DNA of 32,283 nucleotides from assembly GCA_944388655.1 (NCBI GenBank), contig CALXJP010000023.1, forward strand, positions 1 to 32,283, read 5' to 3'. The position numbers and the translations under genes were made by a program. The stretch is from an uncultured Clostridia bacterium (GTDB lineage Bacteria; Bacillota; Clostridia; TANB77; CAG-508). Below are positions 1 to 8,809 of this stretch, one piece after another. The notes under the pieces are model-generated. The model was not told the origin of the DNA. It searched no databases and saw only the letters and a list, made by a program, of their open reading frames with translations. Position 1 is the first letter of the stretch; each line of letters begins with the position of its first letter.

Positions 1-54
1 CCGGAAATTTCATTTGAAATGCAACAAAAATTTTAGAAAAAAGTAAATGAACAG

Positions 55-83
55 TAGACAGGAGTAAGCAAAACTCGTATAAT
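55..83 (+). promoter_or_regulatory. Transposase promoter
   Basis: TAGACA (55-60), a 17-nt spacer and a perfect TATAAT (78-83). Transcription would start near 90, which makes the upstream in-frame TTG at 88 untranslatable and supports the ATG at 121. Confidence 0.65.
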
Positions 84-120
84 ATTTTTGACCAGAAAAT
101 ATAAAGGAGTTTTGATACAA

Positions 121-1467
121 ATGAATACTGTTCAAAAAAATAATAACATAACTAAGAGACAAGTTCAAGAATTACTTGAAAATAATCAAGAAAAATTAAG
201 ATTAAGCAATAAAAACTTAAAGAAATTAAAAAAATCAATGAGAAGTAACACAATAAGCAGACAAATGAGAAAAATATTTTATCAAGAATGCTTAAAGAAA
301 ATCGAAAGAAATGAAGAAGAAATAATAGGAGAATTTAAGCATTTAACACGAGAAGATAGAATAAGTATAGAGATATTGCACACAGCAGGATTTAACAATG
401 CATTAATAGGAGCATTTGTAGGAAAAAATCGCTCAAGTATAAAAAGAGAAATAGATAAGAATGCAATAGAGATATGGGATATAAATAGCACGAAATCACC
501 ATATAAAAATAAAGGACAGGAAAATATAAAATATTACTCATCAGAGAAAGCGCAAAAAAATGCAGAAGAAAATAAATTAAAAAATAGAAAAAAATGCAAA
601 TTAGATAGATATAAAAATTTAAGATGGTCAGTAGTAGCACTGTTACGAGATAAAAATGTGGATTACAGTCCAGATGTAATAGCAAACTTAAGTAGAGAAG
701 GGAAAATAAAAGATGCAGAAGCGAGTATAGGAGCAAATGCAATATATAGAGCAGTAAAGGAAAGAAAATATGGACTAACAATAAATGATTTACCACATGG
801 AAGAGAATACTTTAAGAAAGCAAAAAATGTACATACAATAACGAAAGATATAAGTGAAAGGAAGAAAGAAATATCAATAGAAGTAATGCCAGAAGCGATA
901 AAAAATAAAGAAACAGAGCCCCATTTTGAAGGAGATAGTGTAGTAGGAGTAGCAAAAGGAAGGCATAATACGTTAATAACCCTAGTAAATACAGCAAGTC
1001 AATTTTTGATAATAAGGAGATCAGAAAATAAAACAGGTCAAGCGACAGTAGATACATTTGATAAACTAGAGGAAGAAATACCACAATTAAATAAAATAAT
1101 GGAAAGTTTGTTACTAGATAATGGAGTCGAGTTTAGCAAAATAGAAGAAATGATGAGGTCAGTAAAAGAGAAAAATAGGAAAAGATTTCAAATATATTTT
1201 ACACACCCATATGCCTCATATGAAAGAGGATGTAATGAAAATAAAAATAGGTTAATAAGAAGATATTTTAAAAAAGGGAAATTAGTAGAAGATTTAAGTG
1301 ACGAAGATATATTAAATATAGCAAGAAAGATAAATAATATGCCAAGAAAAGCATTAGGATATAGAACACCGCTAGAAGTATTTGAAAGTAATTTAAAGAA
1401 AAAAGGAATAGATACAAGTTTTTTAGATGTATATAGAATAGAACTACCAAAATGTTTAGTAGCTTAA
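121..1467 (+). CDS. IS30-family transposase
   Basis: A DDE transposase of 448 aa that would catalyse cut-and-paste or circle-mediated movement of the surrounding element. An N-terminal helix-turn-helix region (roughly residues 85-125, around LTREDRISIEIL and KNRSSIKREI) should bind the terminal repeats. The catalytic domain shows the three acidic positions expected for IS30: HFEGDSVVG, LLLDNGVEFS and the ERGCNENKNR segment with its Glu. The C-terminus has the family's NxxPRKALGYRTPLEVF ending. The start at ATG 121 is chosen because AAGGAG lies 12 nt upstream and the promoter excludes the TTG at 88. The frame is intact, so the element is probably active. Codon use is as A-rich as the host genes, so there is no sign of recent transfer from a distant genome. 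Confidence 0.93.
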   Translation: MNTVQKNNNITKRQVQELLENNQEKLRLSNKNLKKLKKSMRSNTISRQMRKIFYQECLKKIERNEEEIIGEFKHLTREDRISIEILHTAGFNNALIGAFVGKNRSSIKREIDKNAIEIWDINSTKSPYKNKGQENIKYYSSEKAQKNAEENKLKNRKKCKLDRYKNLRWSVVALLRDKNVDYSPDVIANLSREGKIKDAEASIGANAIYRAVKERKYGLTINDLPHGREYFKKAKNVHTITKDISERKKEISIEVMPEAIKNKETEPHFEGDSVVGVAKGRHNTLITLVNTASQFLIIRRSENKTGQATVDTFDKLEEEIPQLNKIMESLLLDNGVEFSKIEEMMRSVKEKNRKRFQIYFTHPYASYERGCNENKNRLIRRYFKKGKLVEDLSDEDILNIARKINNMPRKALGYRTPLEVFESNLKKKGIDTSFLDVYRIELPKCLVA

Positions 1468-1612
1468 TTGACGAAAGCAAAAATAAATTATAAAATAAAG
1501 GGAATCAAAAATATAAAACGAGAATATGACAACACTTTTTAGAAAAAAGTTGTTGCATTGGCAATGAAAATTTTGCAGCATGATTTTATGCTACAATCTA
1601 TGTTTCATACTA

Positions 1613-1641
1613 TTTACATTTATCAAAAAAAATGGTATATT
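1613..1641 (+). promoter_or_regulatory. hslO operon promoter
   Basis: TTTACA (1613-1618), 17-nt spacer, TATATT (1636-1641). It lies outside the IS right repeat, so hslO-pth-rng expression does not depend on the insertion. Confidence 0.6.
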
Positions 1642-1675
1642 GTAAAAGATAAACTAACAAACAAGGAGAAACAAA

Positions 1676-2557
1676 ATGGATACTATACAAAAATTTTTAG
1701 CCTATAATGGGAAAATTCGCATTATTTGTGGAACTACCACAGAGCTAGTAGAAAAAGCAAGAACCATCCATAATCTTACACCTGTAGCAACAGCAGCATT
1801 AGGAAGAACTTTAACTATGGGAGCTATATTAGGAACAACATTAAAAGAAAAAGAAGATAGTATTACCATTCAAATTAAAGGCAACGGAGAAATCCAGGGA
1901 ATTACAGTAGTAGTGGATGGTAATTTACATATAAAAGGATATGTGGGAAATCCTTATGTAACAGTGCCTAATAGAGAAGATGGAAAATTAAATGTAGGAG
2001 AGGCAGTAGGAAAAGAAGGATTTTTATATGTCATAAAAGATTTAGGATTAAAAGAACCATATAGAGGAATGGCAGAGCTAGTTACAGGAGAAATAGCAGA
2101 AGATTTTGCCAATTATTTTTATACTTCAGAGCAAAAATCTACAGCAGTAGCTTTAGGGGTATTAGTGGATAAAAATGGTGTGAAAGCAAGTGGAGGTTAT
2201 ATCATACAAGCAATGCCAGATGCTACAGAAGATGAACTATTTATTTTAGAGCAAAGAATAAAAGAAGCACAGCCAATTAGTAGCATGTTAAGTCAAAATT
2301 GGTCATGGGAAGAAATAATAAAAGATATTACAGGAGATAAAGATGTAGTAACCTTAGAAACATCATTATTCCCTAAGTACGAATGCAATTGTAATAAAGA
2401 AAGAATGAAAAAAGCCCTATTTGCTATAACTAAAGAAGAACTAAAAGATATCATACAAAAAGAGGGACAAGCTGAACTTGTTTGTCATTTTTGTAATAAA
2501 AAACATGTATTTCATAAGGAAGAATTAGAGGAAATTTTAAAACAACAAATGGAGTGA
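1676..2557 (+). CDS. hslO: Hsp33 redox-regulated holdase chaperone
   Basis: Cytosolic chaperone that is inactive when reduced with zinc bound. On oxidative unfolding it releases zinc, dimerises and holds aggregation-prone proteins. At 293 aa it has the usual length. The N-terminal Hsp33 fold (residues 1-180) carries the family's TPVATAALGRTL and GNGEIQG segments, followed by the linker. The C-terminal zinc switch has all four cysteines, Cys237 and Cys239 (CNC) and Cys270 and Cys273 (CHFC). AAGGAG at 1663-1668 sets the ATG. It is first in an operon with pth and rng, and its stop lies next to the pth ribosome binding site, which suggests coupled translation. A redox chaperone fits an oxygen-sensitive host that also encodes rubrerythrin nearby. 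Confidence 0.96.
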   Translation: MDTIQKFLAYNGKIRIICGTTTELVEKARTIHNLTPVATAALGRTLTMGAILGTTLKEKEDSITIQIKGNGEIQGITVVVDGNLHIKGYVGNPYVTVPNREDGKLNVGEAVGKEGFLYVIKDLGLKEPYRGMAELVTGEIAEDFANYFYTSEQKSTAVALGVLVDKNGVKASGGYIIQAMPDATEDELFILEQRIKEAQPISSMLSQNWSWEEIIKDITGDKDVVTLETSLFPKYECNCNKERMKKALFAITKEELKDIIQKEGQAELVCHFCNKKHVFHKEELEEILKQQME

Positions 2558-2562
2558 AAAGT

Positions 2563-3120
2563 ATGTATTTAATAGCAGGATTGGGAAACCCAGGGATAGA
2601 GTATGAAAAAACAAGGCATAATATGGGTTTTCAAGTAATAGATAAAATCACAAAAGAAAAGCAAGTAGAATTAAAAAGAAAGAAGTTTGATGGCATTTAT
2701 GGGGAAGCAAATATACAAGGTGAAAAAGTTATCTTTTTAAAGCCACAAACCTATATGAACTTAAGTGGAAAAAGTATAACACAGTTTGTACAATTTTATA
2801 AAATTCCACTAGAACATGTACTTGTAATATATGATGATATGGATATATTACCAGGAACAATTAAAGTGAGAAAACAAGGTGGACCAGGTTCTCATAATGG
2901 AATGAAATCAGTAGTGCAAGAATTACACTCAGAAGCATTTCCAAGAATAAGGGTAGGCATAGGAAGAGTAAAAGAGCAAGAAGAAGTCATTTCTTATGTT
3001 ATAGGTCATGTAGAAGAGGAAGAATGGAAAGTATTAGAACAAGGAATAGAATTAGCCACAAAAGCGGTGGAAGAATTTTTAAATCATGGAATTGAAACTA
3101 CCATGAATCGATATAATTAA
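2563..3120 (+). CDS. pth: Peptidyl-tRNA hydrolase
   Basis: Hydrolyses the ester bond of peptidyl-tRNAs released from stalled ribosomes, recycling tRNA. The product is 185 aa from ATG 2563, normal for the family. It starts MYLIAGLGNPG, followed by the catalytic histidine in TRHNMGF (His19), the asparagine-containing KPQTYMNLSG, the DDMD segment and GGPGSHNGMKS with its substrate-binding Asn. A GTG at 2554 in the same frame overlaps the hslO stop, but the family begins at MYLI and GGAG at 2551-2554 is correctly spaced for 2563. The gene is translationally coupled to hslO and followed 15 nt later by rng. Confidence 0.96.
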   Translation: MYLIAGLGNPGIEYEKTRHNMGFQVIDKITKEKQVELKRKKFDGIYGEANIQGEKVIFLKPQTYMNLSGKSITQFVQFYKIPLEHVLVIYDDMDILPGTIKVRKQGGPGSHNGMKSVVQELHSEAFPRIRVGIGRVKEQEEVISYVIGHVEEEEWKVLEQGIELATKAVEEFLNHGIETTMNRYN

Positions 3121-3135
3121 AAAGAGGGGAAGAAA

Positions 3136-4335
3136 TTGCAAGAATTAGTCATACATAAACAAGAAAACAAAAAGAACATTATGCTTGTAGAAGATGGTAT
3201 TTTAAGAGAGCTATATGAAGAAAATGAAGAAAATATACGTTTAGAAGGGAATATCTATTTAGGAATTGTTAAAGACGTATTACCAGGAATGCAAGCTGCA
3301 TTTGTAGATATAGGAGAGGGAAAAAATAGCTATATTCATATAAAGGATATTATTCCTAAAATGAGTGAAATCACAGGAAATAAAGAAGAAAATTTAAGTC
3401 AATATCCTATACAAAACTATATAAAAAAACAAGACTGCTTATTGGTACAGGTAAGAAAAGATGAAAATCATCATAAAGGAGCAAGAATTACTACACATAT
3501 TCATATTCCAGGGAAATATGTAATACTTATGACAGAGTGTAGTTTTATTACTGTTTCACAAAAAATAGAGAAGCAAGCAGAAAAAGAGAGACTAAAAAAA
3601 ATAGTACAAGCAATAGTAGAACAAGAACAAATTCATTTAGGGTTTGTAATTCGTACAGCAGCAGAAGGAAAAGATGAAACGCTTATTGAACAAGATATAC
3701 AAGAAGTATTAGAAAAATGGAATTCTATTCAAAAAACAAGGCAACATGTGAAACGAGAACAGGTACCGACAATTATTGAAAAACAAACATCTATTATAGA
3801 AAAAATTATAGTAGATATAGCAACCAATAACTTAAACAAAATATGGGTAGATAATATACAAGTAAAAGAACAGGTAGAAAAAATTTTGCAAGATAAGCAT
3901 ATAAATAAAAACATTACCGTGATGTACCAGGAAAAAAATTTGATAAAAATGTATGATTTAAATGAGCAAATAGAAAAAGCAAAAAATAGAAAAATTTGGC
4001 TTAACTGTGGTGGCTTTATTACGATAGATAAAACAGAGGCTTTAACGGCAATTGATGTAAATTCCGGAAAATTTACAGGAAGTAAAGATTTAGAAAAGAC
4101 CATACTAAAAGTAAATGAAGAAGCAACAGTAGAAATAGCTAAACAGCTTCGATTAAAAGACATTGGAGGAATTATTGTTATAGATTATATTGACATGCAA
4201 GATCAACAACATAAAGAAAAAATTATTGAACTATTAAAACAAAATTTAAAGAAAGATAGATCTAAAACACAAATTATGGATTTTACCAAATTAAACTTAT
4301 TAGAAATGACTAGAAAGCCAATGTTTATCAGCTAA
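3136..4335 (+). CDS. rng: Ribonuclease E/G family protein, short form without a zinc-link tail
   Basis: Endoribonuclease of the RNase E/G family, expected to process rRNA precursors and cut single-stranded AU-rich RNA. It starts at TTG 3136 behind AGAGGGGAAG. The N-terminal S1 domain is at about residues 35-130 (GNIYLGIVKDVLPGMQAAFV). The DNase I-like catalytic part keeps both magnesium aspartates, Asp307 in AIDVNSGK and Asp350 in VIDYID. The protein ends right after the LLEMTRK motif at residue 399. E. coli RNase G is nearly 490 aa. The CPxC zinc-link motif that normally follows this point and helps assembly of RNase E is absent, and no remnant is visible before the terminator. Short forms may be normal in this lineage, so function is probable but oligomeric state may differ. 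Confidence 0.9.
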   Translation: MQELVIHKQENKKNIMLVEDGILRELYEENEENIRLEGNIYLGIVKDVLPGMQAAFVDIGEGKNSYIHIKDIIPKMSEITGNKEENLSQYPIQNYIKKQDCLLVQVRKDENHHKGARITTHIHIPGKYVILMTECSFITVSQKIEKQAEKERLKKIVQAIVEQEQIHLGFVIRTAAEGKDETLIEQDIQEVLEKWNSIQKTRQHVKREQVPTIIEKQTSIIEKIIVDIATNNLNKIWVDNIQVKEQVEKILQDKHINKNITVMYQEKNLIKMYDLNEQIEKAKNRKIWLNCGGFITIDKTEALTAIDVNSGKFTGSKDLEKTILKVNEEATVEIAKQLRLKDIGGIIVIDYIDMQDQQHKEKIIELLKQNLKKDRSKTQIMDFTKLNLLEMTRKPMFIS

Positions 4336-4336
4336 A

Positions 4337-4375
4337 AATAAACCTTAGATAGTTAGTAGCTACCTAAGGTTTATT
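4337..4375. terminator. Bidirectional terminator between rng and the AMP-binding gene
   Basis: Perfect 12-bp stem, AATAAACCTTAG (4337-4348) with CTAAGGTTTATT (4364-4375), and a 15-nt loop. It sits between two convergent genes and overlaps the last bases before the minus-strand stop. Confidence 0.75.
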
Positions 4376-4377
4376 GT

Positions 4378-6108
4378 TTAATATCCCATATTTTTTAACT
4401 CTACATTACGCTTAATTTTTTGAGTAGTTGTTTTAATTAAAGGAGTTCTTGTAATATAAATTTCGCGAATATATTTATAAGCTGGCATAGATTTATTAAT
4501 TTTATTTCTAATATCTAGCCATACAAGATTATGATATTCTGTATCTGGTGTATCTGGGTATAGTTCTTTCATTACCTCTATATTATAAACAATTTTCGCA
4601 CATAAACGTAAATCATTATCTCTAGGAGAAGGCTTACCAAAAACCATACATTCAGAAACATAAGGAAGCTTATTAATTAACATTTCTAATTCTTCTGGAT
4701 AAATATTTTTTCCATTTTTTAAAACAATTACATCTTTTTTTCTACCAGTAATGAATAAAAATCCGTCCTTATCAAAATATCCTAGGTCACCAGTATAAAA
4801 CCATCCATCTTTTAAAACTTTAGCATTAGCTTCTGGATTTTCATAGTAACCTAACATAACAGTAGGTGCTTTTGCTTTAATTTCACCAATGCCTTCTTCA
4901 TTAGGAGAATCGATTTCTATATCAATTCCGGGAAGAGGGAATCCAACAGAACCTAATTTCTTATACTGGTCATTTTCACCAGCAAGCACAGGAGAAGTTT
5001 CTGTTAAACCATAACCTTGTAATAAGTTAATGCCTAAATCTAAAAATCCTTGAATAGCTTCTTTACTCATAGGAGCACCACCAGCTATTAATAAACGTAA
5101 ATGAGGTGCTAAAGAATCTAAAATTTGCTTAAATATTTTTCTTCTTACATCAATTCCTAATTTTAACAAGAAATGGGAAACGTGAGTCATAAATTTAACA
5201 AGTTTTGTCTTTCCTTGTTTTTCAATAGTTTTCACAATCTGTTTATGCATAATCTCTAACATTAAAGGAACACAAACAAATCCAGTAATATCATATTCTT
5301 TTAAATTTTGTGCTACATGTCTAATACCATCGCAAAATGCAATAGTAATACCACAAGAAGTACCATATAAAAAGGTACAAGTAGATTCAAAAGTATGATG
5401 TAAAGGCAAGAAAGATAATAGAACATCTTCTTTATATACTTTTGCCATTTGACTTAAAGAAACAATATCAGCACAAATGTTGGCTTGCGATAAGCAAACA
5501 ATTTTAGATAAAGAAGTAGTACCAGACGTAAATAGCATAATAGACATGGCATCTTTATCTAATACTATATCTTGATACTGAGAATTTTTTTGTAATAATT
5601 CTTCTCCTTCTGCTAAAATAGTAGAATAGTCTAATAAATTCATAGAAGGATTATCAATAGTATCCATACAAATATAATATTGTAAATTACTGCTTTTTTC
5701 CTCTTGCAAATGAGAAAATGTAGAAAGATATTCTTTAGAAAAGATAACTGCATCTACTTGGCTACGAATAATGGAGCTAACAATCTCATTTTCTGGTAAA
5801 GCTTTATCTAATGGTACAACAATAATGTCAGAAGTAGTAATGGCTAAATAACTAACACACCATTCGTAACGATTAGGGGCAATAATTGCTATACGCTTCT
5901 TTTGTAAACCTAGGTGAAGTAAATAACTGCCAAGACTTTCAATGTCATGGGCAAATTGTAAGTATGTTTTTTTTATATAATCTTTACTATCTGGAGTTAA
6001 CTTGTATTGAAAAGCAAGTTTCTCTCCAAAAACTACTTTATAACGTGTAACTAGTTCTCTAAAATTCGTTAAATGATCACCTTCATATAATTTTCTTCTC
6101 TTATCCAA
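4378..6108 (-). CDS. AMP-dependent synthetase/ligase, long-chain acyl-CoA synthetase-like
   Basis: Adenylate-forming enzyme of 576 aa, expected to activate a carboxylic acid, probably a fatty acid, with ATP and then load it on CoA or another thiol. ANL motifs in order: the P-loop as TSGTTSLSK, LQGYGLTETSP, GWFYTGDLGYFDKDG, ITGRKKDVIVLKNGKNIYP and the C-terminal catalytic lysine region QKIKRN. The P-loop departs from the usual TSGTTGxPKG, with Gly and Pro both replaced by Ser, but the lysine is kept. It starts at TTG 6108-6106 behind AGGAGG. A stand-alone gene with its own promoter, it has no carrier protein or transferase beside it to fix the substrate. Substrate identity is therefore open. 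Membership of the superfamily is certain. Confidence 0.88.
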   Translation of the reverse strand: MDKRRKLYEGDHLTNFRELVTRYKVVFGEKLAFQYKLTPDSKDYIKKTYLQFAHDIESLGSYLLHLGLQKKRIAIIAPNRYEWCVSYLAITTSDIIVVPLDKALPENEIVSSIIRSQVDAVIFSKEYLSTFSHLQEEKSSNLQYYICMDTIDNPSMNLLDYSTILAEGEELLQKNSQYQDIVLDKDAMSIMLFTSGTTSLSKIVCLSQANICADIVSLSQMAKVYKEDVLLSFLPLHHTFESTCTFLYGTSCGITIAFCDGIRHVAQNLKEYDITGFVCVPLMLEIMHKQIVKTIEKQGKTKLVKFMTHVSHFLLKLGIDVRRKIFKQILDSLAPHLRLLIAGGAPMSKEAIQGFLDLGINLLQGYGLTETSPVLAGENDQYKKLGSVGFPLPGIDIEIDSPNEEGIGEIKAKAPTVMLGYYENPEANAKVLKDGWFYTGDLGYFDKDGFLFITGRKKDVIVLKNGKNIYPEELEMLINKLPYVSECMVFGKPSPRDNDLRLCAKIVYNIEVMKELYPDTPDTEYHNLVWLDIRNKINKSMPAYKYIREIYITRTPLIKTTTQKIKRNVELKNMGY

Positions 6109-6134
6109 AGTAGCACCTCCTAATATTTTTTCTT

Positions 6135-6163
6135 ATTGTATAACAAAAACTAAGATTTTTCAA
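6135..6163 (-). promoter_or_regulatory. Promoter of the AMP-binding gene
   Basis: On the minus strand: TTGAAA (6163-6158), 17-nt spacer, TACAAT (6140-6135). It is back to back with the capA-like promoter, 40 bp away. Confidence 0.6.
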
Positions 6164-6203
6164 TGCATTTGCGGTATAAATATCAAATAATGTTAGCAAA
6201 AAT

Positions 6204-6232
6204 TTGACGTATACAAAAAAAATAGATATAAT
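6204..6232 (+). promoter_or_regulatory. Promoter of capA-like/rimO
   Basis: TTGACG (6204-6209), 17-nt spacer, TATAAT (6227-6232), followed by a short leader with AAAGGAG before the ATG at 6265. Confidence 0.75.
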
Positions 6233-6264
6233 AGTTATGTAGAATAAGCAAAGGAGAAAAAAAT

Positions 6265-7506
6265 ATGGCACGTTCAAGAAGAAATAAAAGAAGAAATACA
6301 AGTAAAGTAGTAGATTACTTTTCAAAATTTGCTATTATAGCAGTGGTTGTTATTGCCATATGTACGGTAATCCTTCTCATACGTAATGGATTGCAGGCAG
6401 TAGAAGTGGCTAATCAAAAAGTGAAATTAGAAAAAGAAATTGAAGCAATTTTTGAACAACCAATTGAGCAAGAAGAAAAAGAAGAATTAGAAGAGCCAGA
6501 AGATAAAACCATAGAAATTGCTGTAGTAGGAGATATTTTATGTGGAAATGCTATGATAGAAGATGCAAAAACAGAAGGAGAAAATTATGATTTTACTCCC
6601 ATGTTAGAAAAAATTGAGGAATTAACCAATGATGCCTCTCTTACAATAGGAACAATGGAAACAAACTTTGTACAAGGACAGGCTTATTCTGGAGTAGAAA
6701 AATATAATGCACCAACTAGCTTTGCTGAAGCAATCAAACAGTCAGGAATAGATATTGTCTCTATAGCTCATAATCATAGTTTGGATTATGGAATAGAAGG
6801 CCTAACACAGACAAAACAAACATTAGAAAATGTAGGTTTTACAACTGTAGGAACTGAAAATTTTATCATACAAGAGGTGCAAGGGATAAAAATAGCGATT
6901 CTAGCATACACTTATGGCTTTAGTAATGAAAATGAATTATCCACACAAGAAATACAAAATGTGAATAACTATTCTGCACAAAAAGCAAAAAGTGATATAG
7001 AACAAGCCAAACAAAGTGCTGATTATATTATGGTTATTATGCATTGGGGAGAGGTAAACTCAACAAAGCGTAACCAAGAACAAGAGCAAATTGCAGATTA
7101 TTTAGTATCTTTAGGTGCTAATGCAATAGTTGGCTCGCATCCAGCAGTGCCACAACCAATGCAAATGAAACAAAATGCAAATGGAGAATATCAATTTGTA
7201 TCATATTCTTTAGGAAATTATATATCTTCTTTGGGGTATGAAAATTCTAATTTAGAAATCATTATAAAATTACAAATCAGAAAGCAAGCAAAAAATGGAA
7301 AGGTAGTTTTAGAAAAAGTTACCTATACACCATTATATGTATTAGACCAAGGAGAACAACAAAAAAATCGATATATAGTATTAGATGCTAAAGAAGAAGC
7401 AAAAAAATATTTAGCAGGAGAGAAAAATATTGATGAAAATACGTACGAAAAATTAATAGAGAGTTTAGACAAAATAGAGAGTATTATAAGGAGCAATGAA
7501 TCATGA
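6265..7506 (+). CDS. CapA-family membrane-anchored metallophosphatase-like protein
   Basis: 413-aa protein of the CapA/PgsA family, named for poly-gamma-glutamate capsule synthesis but with a calcineurin-like phosphoesterase fold and unknown role in most Clostridia. A basic N-terminus is followed by one membrane segment (about residues 22-42), a Glu/Lys-rich linker (about 52-85) and the extracellular CapA domain. That domain shows VVGDILCG, TMETNFV, AHNHSLDYG, IMHWGE, VGSHPAVPQP and YSLGNYI, the conserved Asp, Glu, His and Asn positions of the family. No capsule genes (capB/capC) adjoin it. Its stop overlaps the rimO start by 4 nt (ATGA), so the two are co-translated, a pairing without an obvious functional link. 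Confidence 0.88.
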   Translation: MARSRRNKRRNTSKVVDYFSKFAIIAVVVIAICTVILLIRNGLQAVEVANQKVKLEKEIEAIFEQPIEQEEKEELEEPEDKTIEIAVVGDILCGNAMIEDAKTEGENYDFTPMLEKIEELTNDASLTIGTMETNFVQGQAYSGVEKYNAPTSFAEAIKQSGIDIVSIAHNHSLDYGIEGLTQTKQTLENVGFTTVGTENFIIQEVQGIKIAILAYTYGFSNENELSTQEIQNVNNYSAQKAKSDIEQAKQSADYIMVIMHWGEVNSTKRNQEQEQIADYLVSLGANAIVGSHPAVPQPMQMKQNANGEYQFVSYSLGNYISSLGYENSNLEIIIKLQIRKQAKNGKVVLEKVTYTPLYVLDQGEQQKNRYIVLDAKEEAKKYLAGEKNIDENTYEKLIESLDKIESIIRSNES

Positions 7507-8804
7507 AAGTAGGATTTATATCATTAGGATGTAGTAAAAATTTAGTAGATACAGAAATGGCAATAGGTTTATTTAAAAATCATGGATATACAATAGTAAA
7601 TGACCCTGAAAAAGCAGAGATACTAGTAATTAATACGTGTGGTTTTATTGAATCAGCGAAAGAAGAAGCAATTAATACTATTTTAGAGATGGCAGAATAT
7701 AAGAAGAAAAATTGCCAATATTTATTAGTAATGGGATGCTTAGTACAAAGATATAAAGAAGAATTAGAAAAGGCTATTCCAGAAGTAGATTTATGGATTA
7801 AATATGATTCTTATGCAACCTTTTGGCAACAAATTCAAAATGCATTGGGAAAACAGAGCGAAAATGCACCAATGAATTTTTTAGATAGAGTCATTACAAC
7901 AGGAGAGAATTATGCATATGTAAGAATTGCAGAAGGATGTAGTAATTTTTGTACTTATTGTGCTATTCCTAAAATTAGAGGAAAGTATATAAGTAGAACA
8001 GTTGAAGACATAGTAGAAGAAGCCAATAGTTTAGTAAGTAAAGGATTTCATGAGATTATTCTTATTGCACAAGACACAACCAAATATGGAATAGATATTT
8101 ATGGAAAACCATATTTAACCACACTTTTACAAGAAATCTCTAAAATAGAAGGCATTCATTGGATTCGCTTTTTATATGCATACCCTGAAACCATTACTGA
8201 CGATTTAATTCAAGAAGTAAAAAAGAATGATAAAATATGTAAATATTTTGATATTCCTATACAACATATTTCTAATTCTGTATTAAAAAGAATGAATAGA
8301 AAAAGTGATGGCAATAGTATTCGCACACTCATTCAAAAAATAAGAGAAGAAATTCCCAATGTAGTCATAAGAACAACAGTAATGGTAGGATTCCCGGGAG
8401 AAACTAAGGAAGATTTTGAAGAACTATATCAGTTTGTTAAACAAACCAAATTTGAAAAATTGGGAGCTTTTGCATTTTCTAAAGAAGAAGGAACTGCTGC
8501 AGCTAACCTAAAAGAGCAAATTCATCCTATGACAAAAAAGGCAAGATATAATAAAATAATGCTATTACAACAAGAGATCACAAAGGAAAATTTAAAAAAG
8601 CAAATAGGAAAAGAACTAGAAGTCTTAATAGAAAATAAAACTTTTGATGGAAAATATTATGTAGGAAGAAGCTATCAAGATGTGCCAGATATAGATGGAT
8701 ACATATATATGCCTATGGTTCCTAAAACTTTAGAAGGACAATATGTAAAGGTAAAAATCATAGATAGCAAAGAATATGACTTAATAGGAGAAATAGTAAA
8801 ATAG
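7503..8804 (+). CDS. rimO: Ribosomal protein uS12 methylthiotransferase
   Basis: Radical-SAM enzyme that methylthiolates the conserved aspartate of ribosomal protein S12. The order of domains is complete at 433 aa. The N-terminal UPF0004 domain has SLGCSKNLVD, INTCGF and VMGCLVQRY, whose cysteines hold the second 4Fe-4S cluster. The radical-SAM core has CSNFCTYC (CxxxCxxC) near residue 145. A C-terminal TRAM domain follows from about residue 370. SLGCSKN and the IPKIRGKY segment are typical of RimO rather than MiaB. The gene overlaps the capA-like gene by 4 nt and is followed 5 nt later by a small ORF. Confidence 0.94.
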   Translation: MKVGFISLGCSKNLVDTEMAIGLFKNHGYTIVNDPEKAEILVINTCGFIESAKEEAINTILEMAEYKKKNCQYLLVMGCLVQRYKEELEKAIPEVDLWIKYDSYATFWQQIQNALGKQSENAPMNFLDRVITTGENYAYVRIAEGCSNFCTYCAIPKIRGKYISRTVEDIVEEANSLVSKGFHEIILIAQDTTKYGIDIYGKPYLTTLLQEISKIEGIHWIRFLYAYPETITDDLIQEVKKNDKICKYFDIPIQHISNSVLKRMNRKSDGNSIRTLIQKIREEIPNVVIRTTVMVGFPGETKEDFEELYQFVKQTKFEKLGAFAFSKEEGTAAANLKEQIHPMTKKARYNKIMLLQQEITKENLKKQIGKELEVLIENKTFDGKYYVGRSYQDVPDIDGYIYMPMVPKTLEGQYVKVKIIDSKEYDLIGEIVK

Positions 8805-8809
8805 AAAAA

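Larger units (their letters stand above)
1..1576 (+). mobile_element. IS30-family insertion sequence, about 1.58 kb, left end at the window edge
   Basis: The element carries one transposase gene between imperfect inverted repeats. The left arm is about 1-50. The right arm is about 1527-1576. Reading the right arm against the reverse complement of the left, GTTGCATT (1552-1559) is identical and AATGAAA (1563-1569) realigns without gaps. Further in, blocks of T and A also match. Similarity continues to base 1, so the true left terminus is at or just outside the window and no target duplication can be read. The right boundary near 1576 is approximate. Confidence 0.75.

Noticed and set aside
392-1084. 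Long open frames on the minus strand of the transposase gene
   Set aside because: They are Leu/Phe/Tyr-rich mirrors of an A-rich coding strand, without ribosome binding sites or recognisable motifs.
2554-2562. GTG start for pth overlapping the hslO stop
   Set aside because: The family begins at MYLIAGLGN, encoded from 2563, with a better-spaced ribosome binding site.
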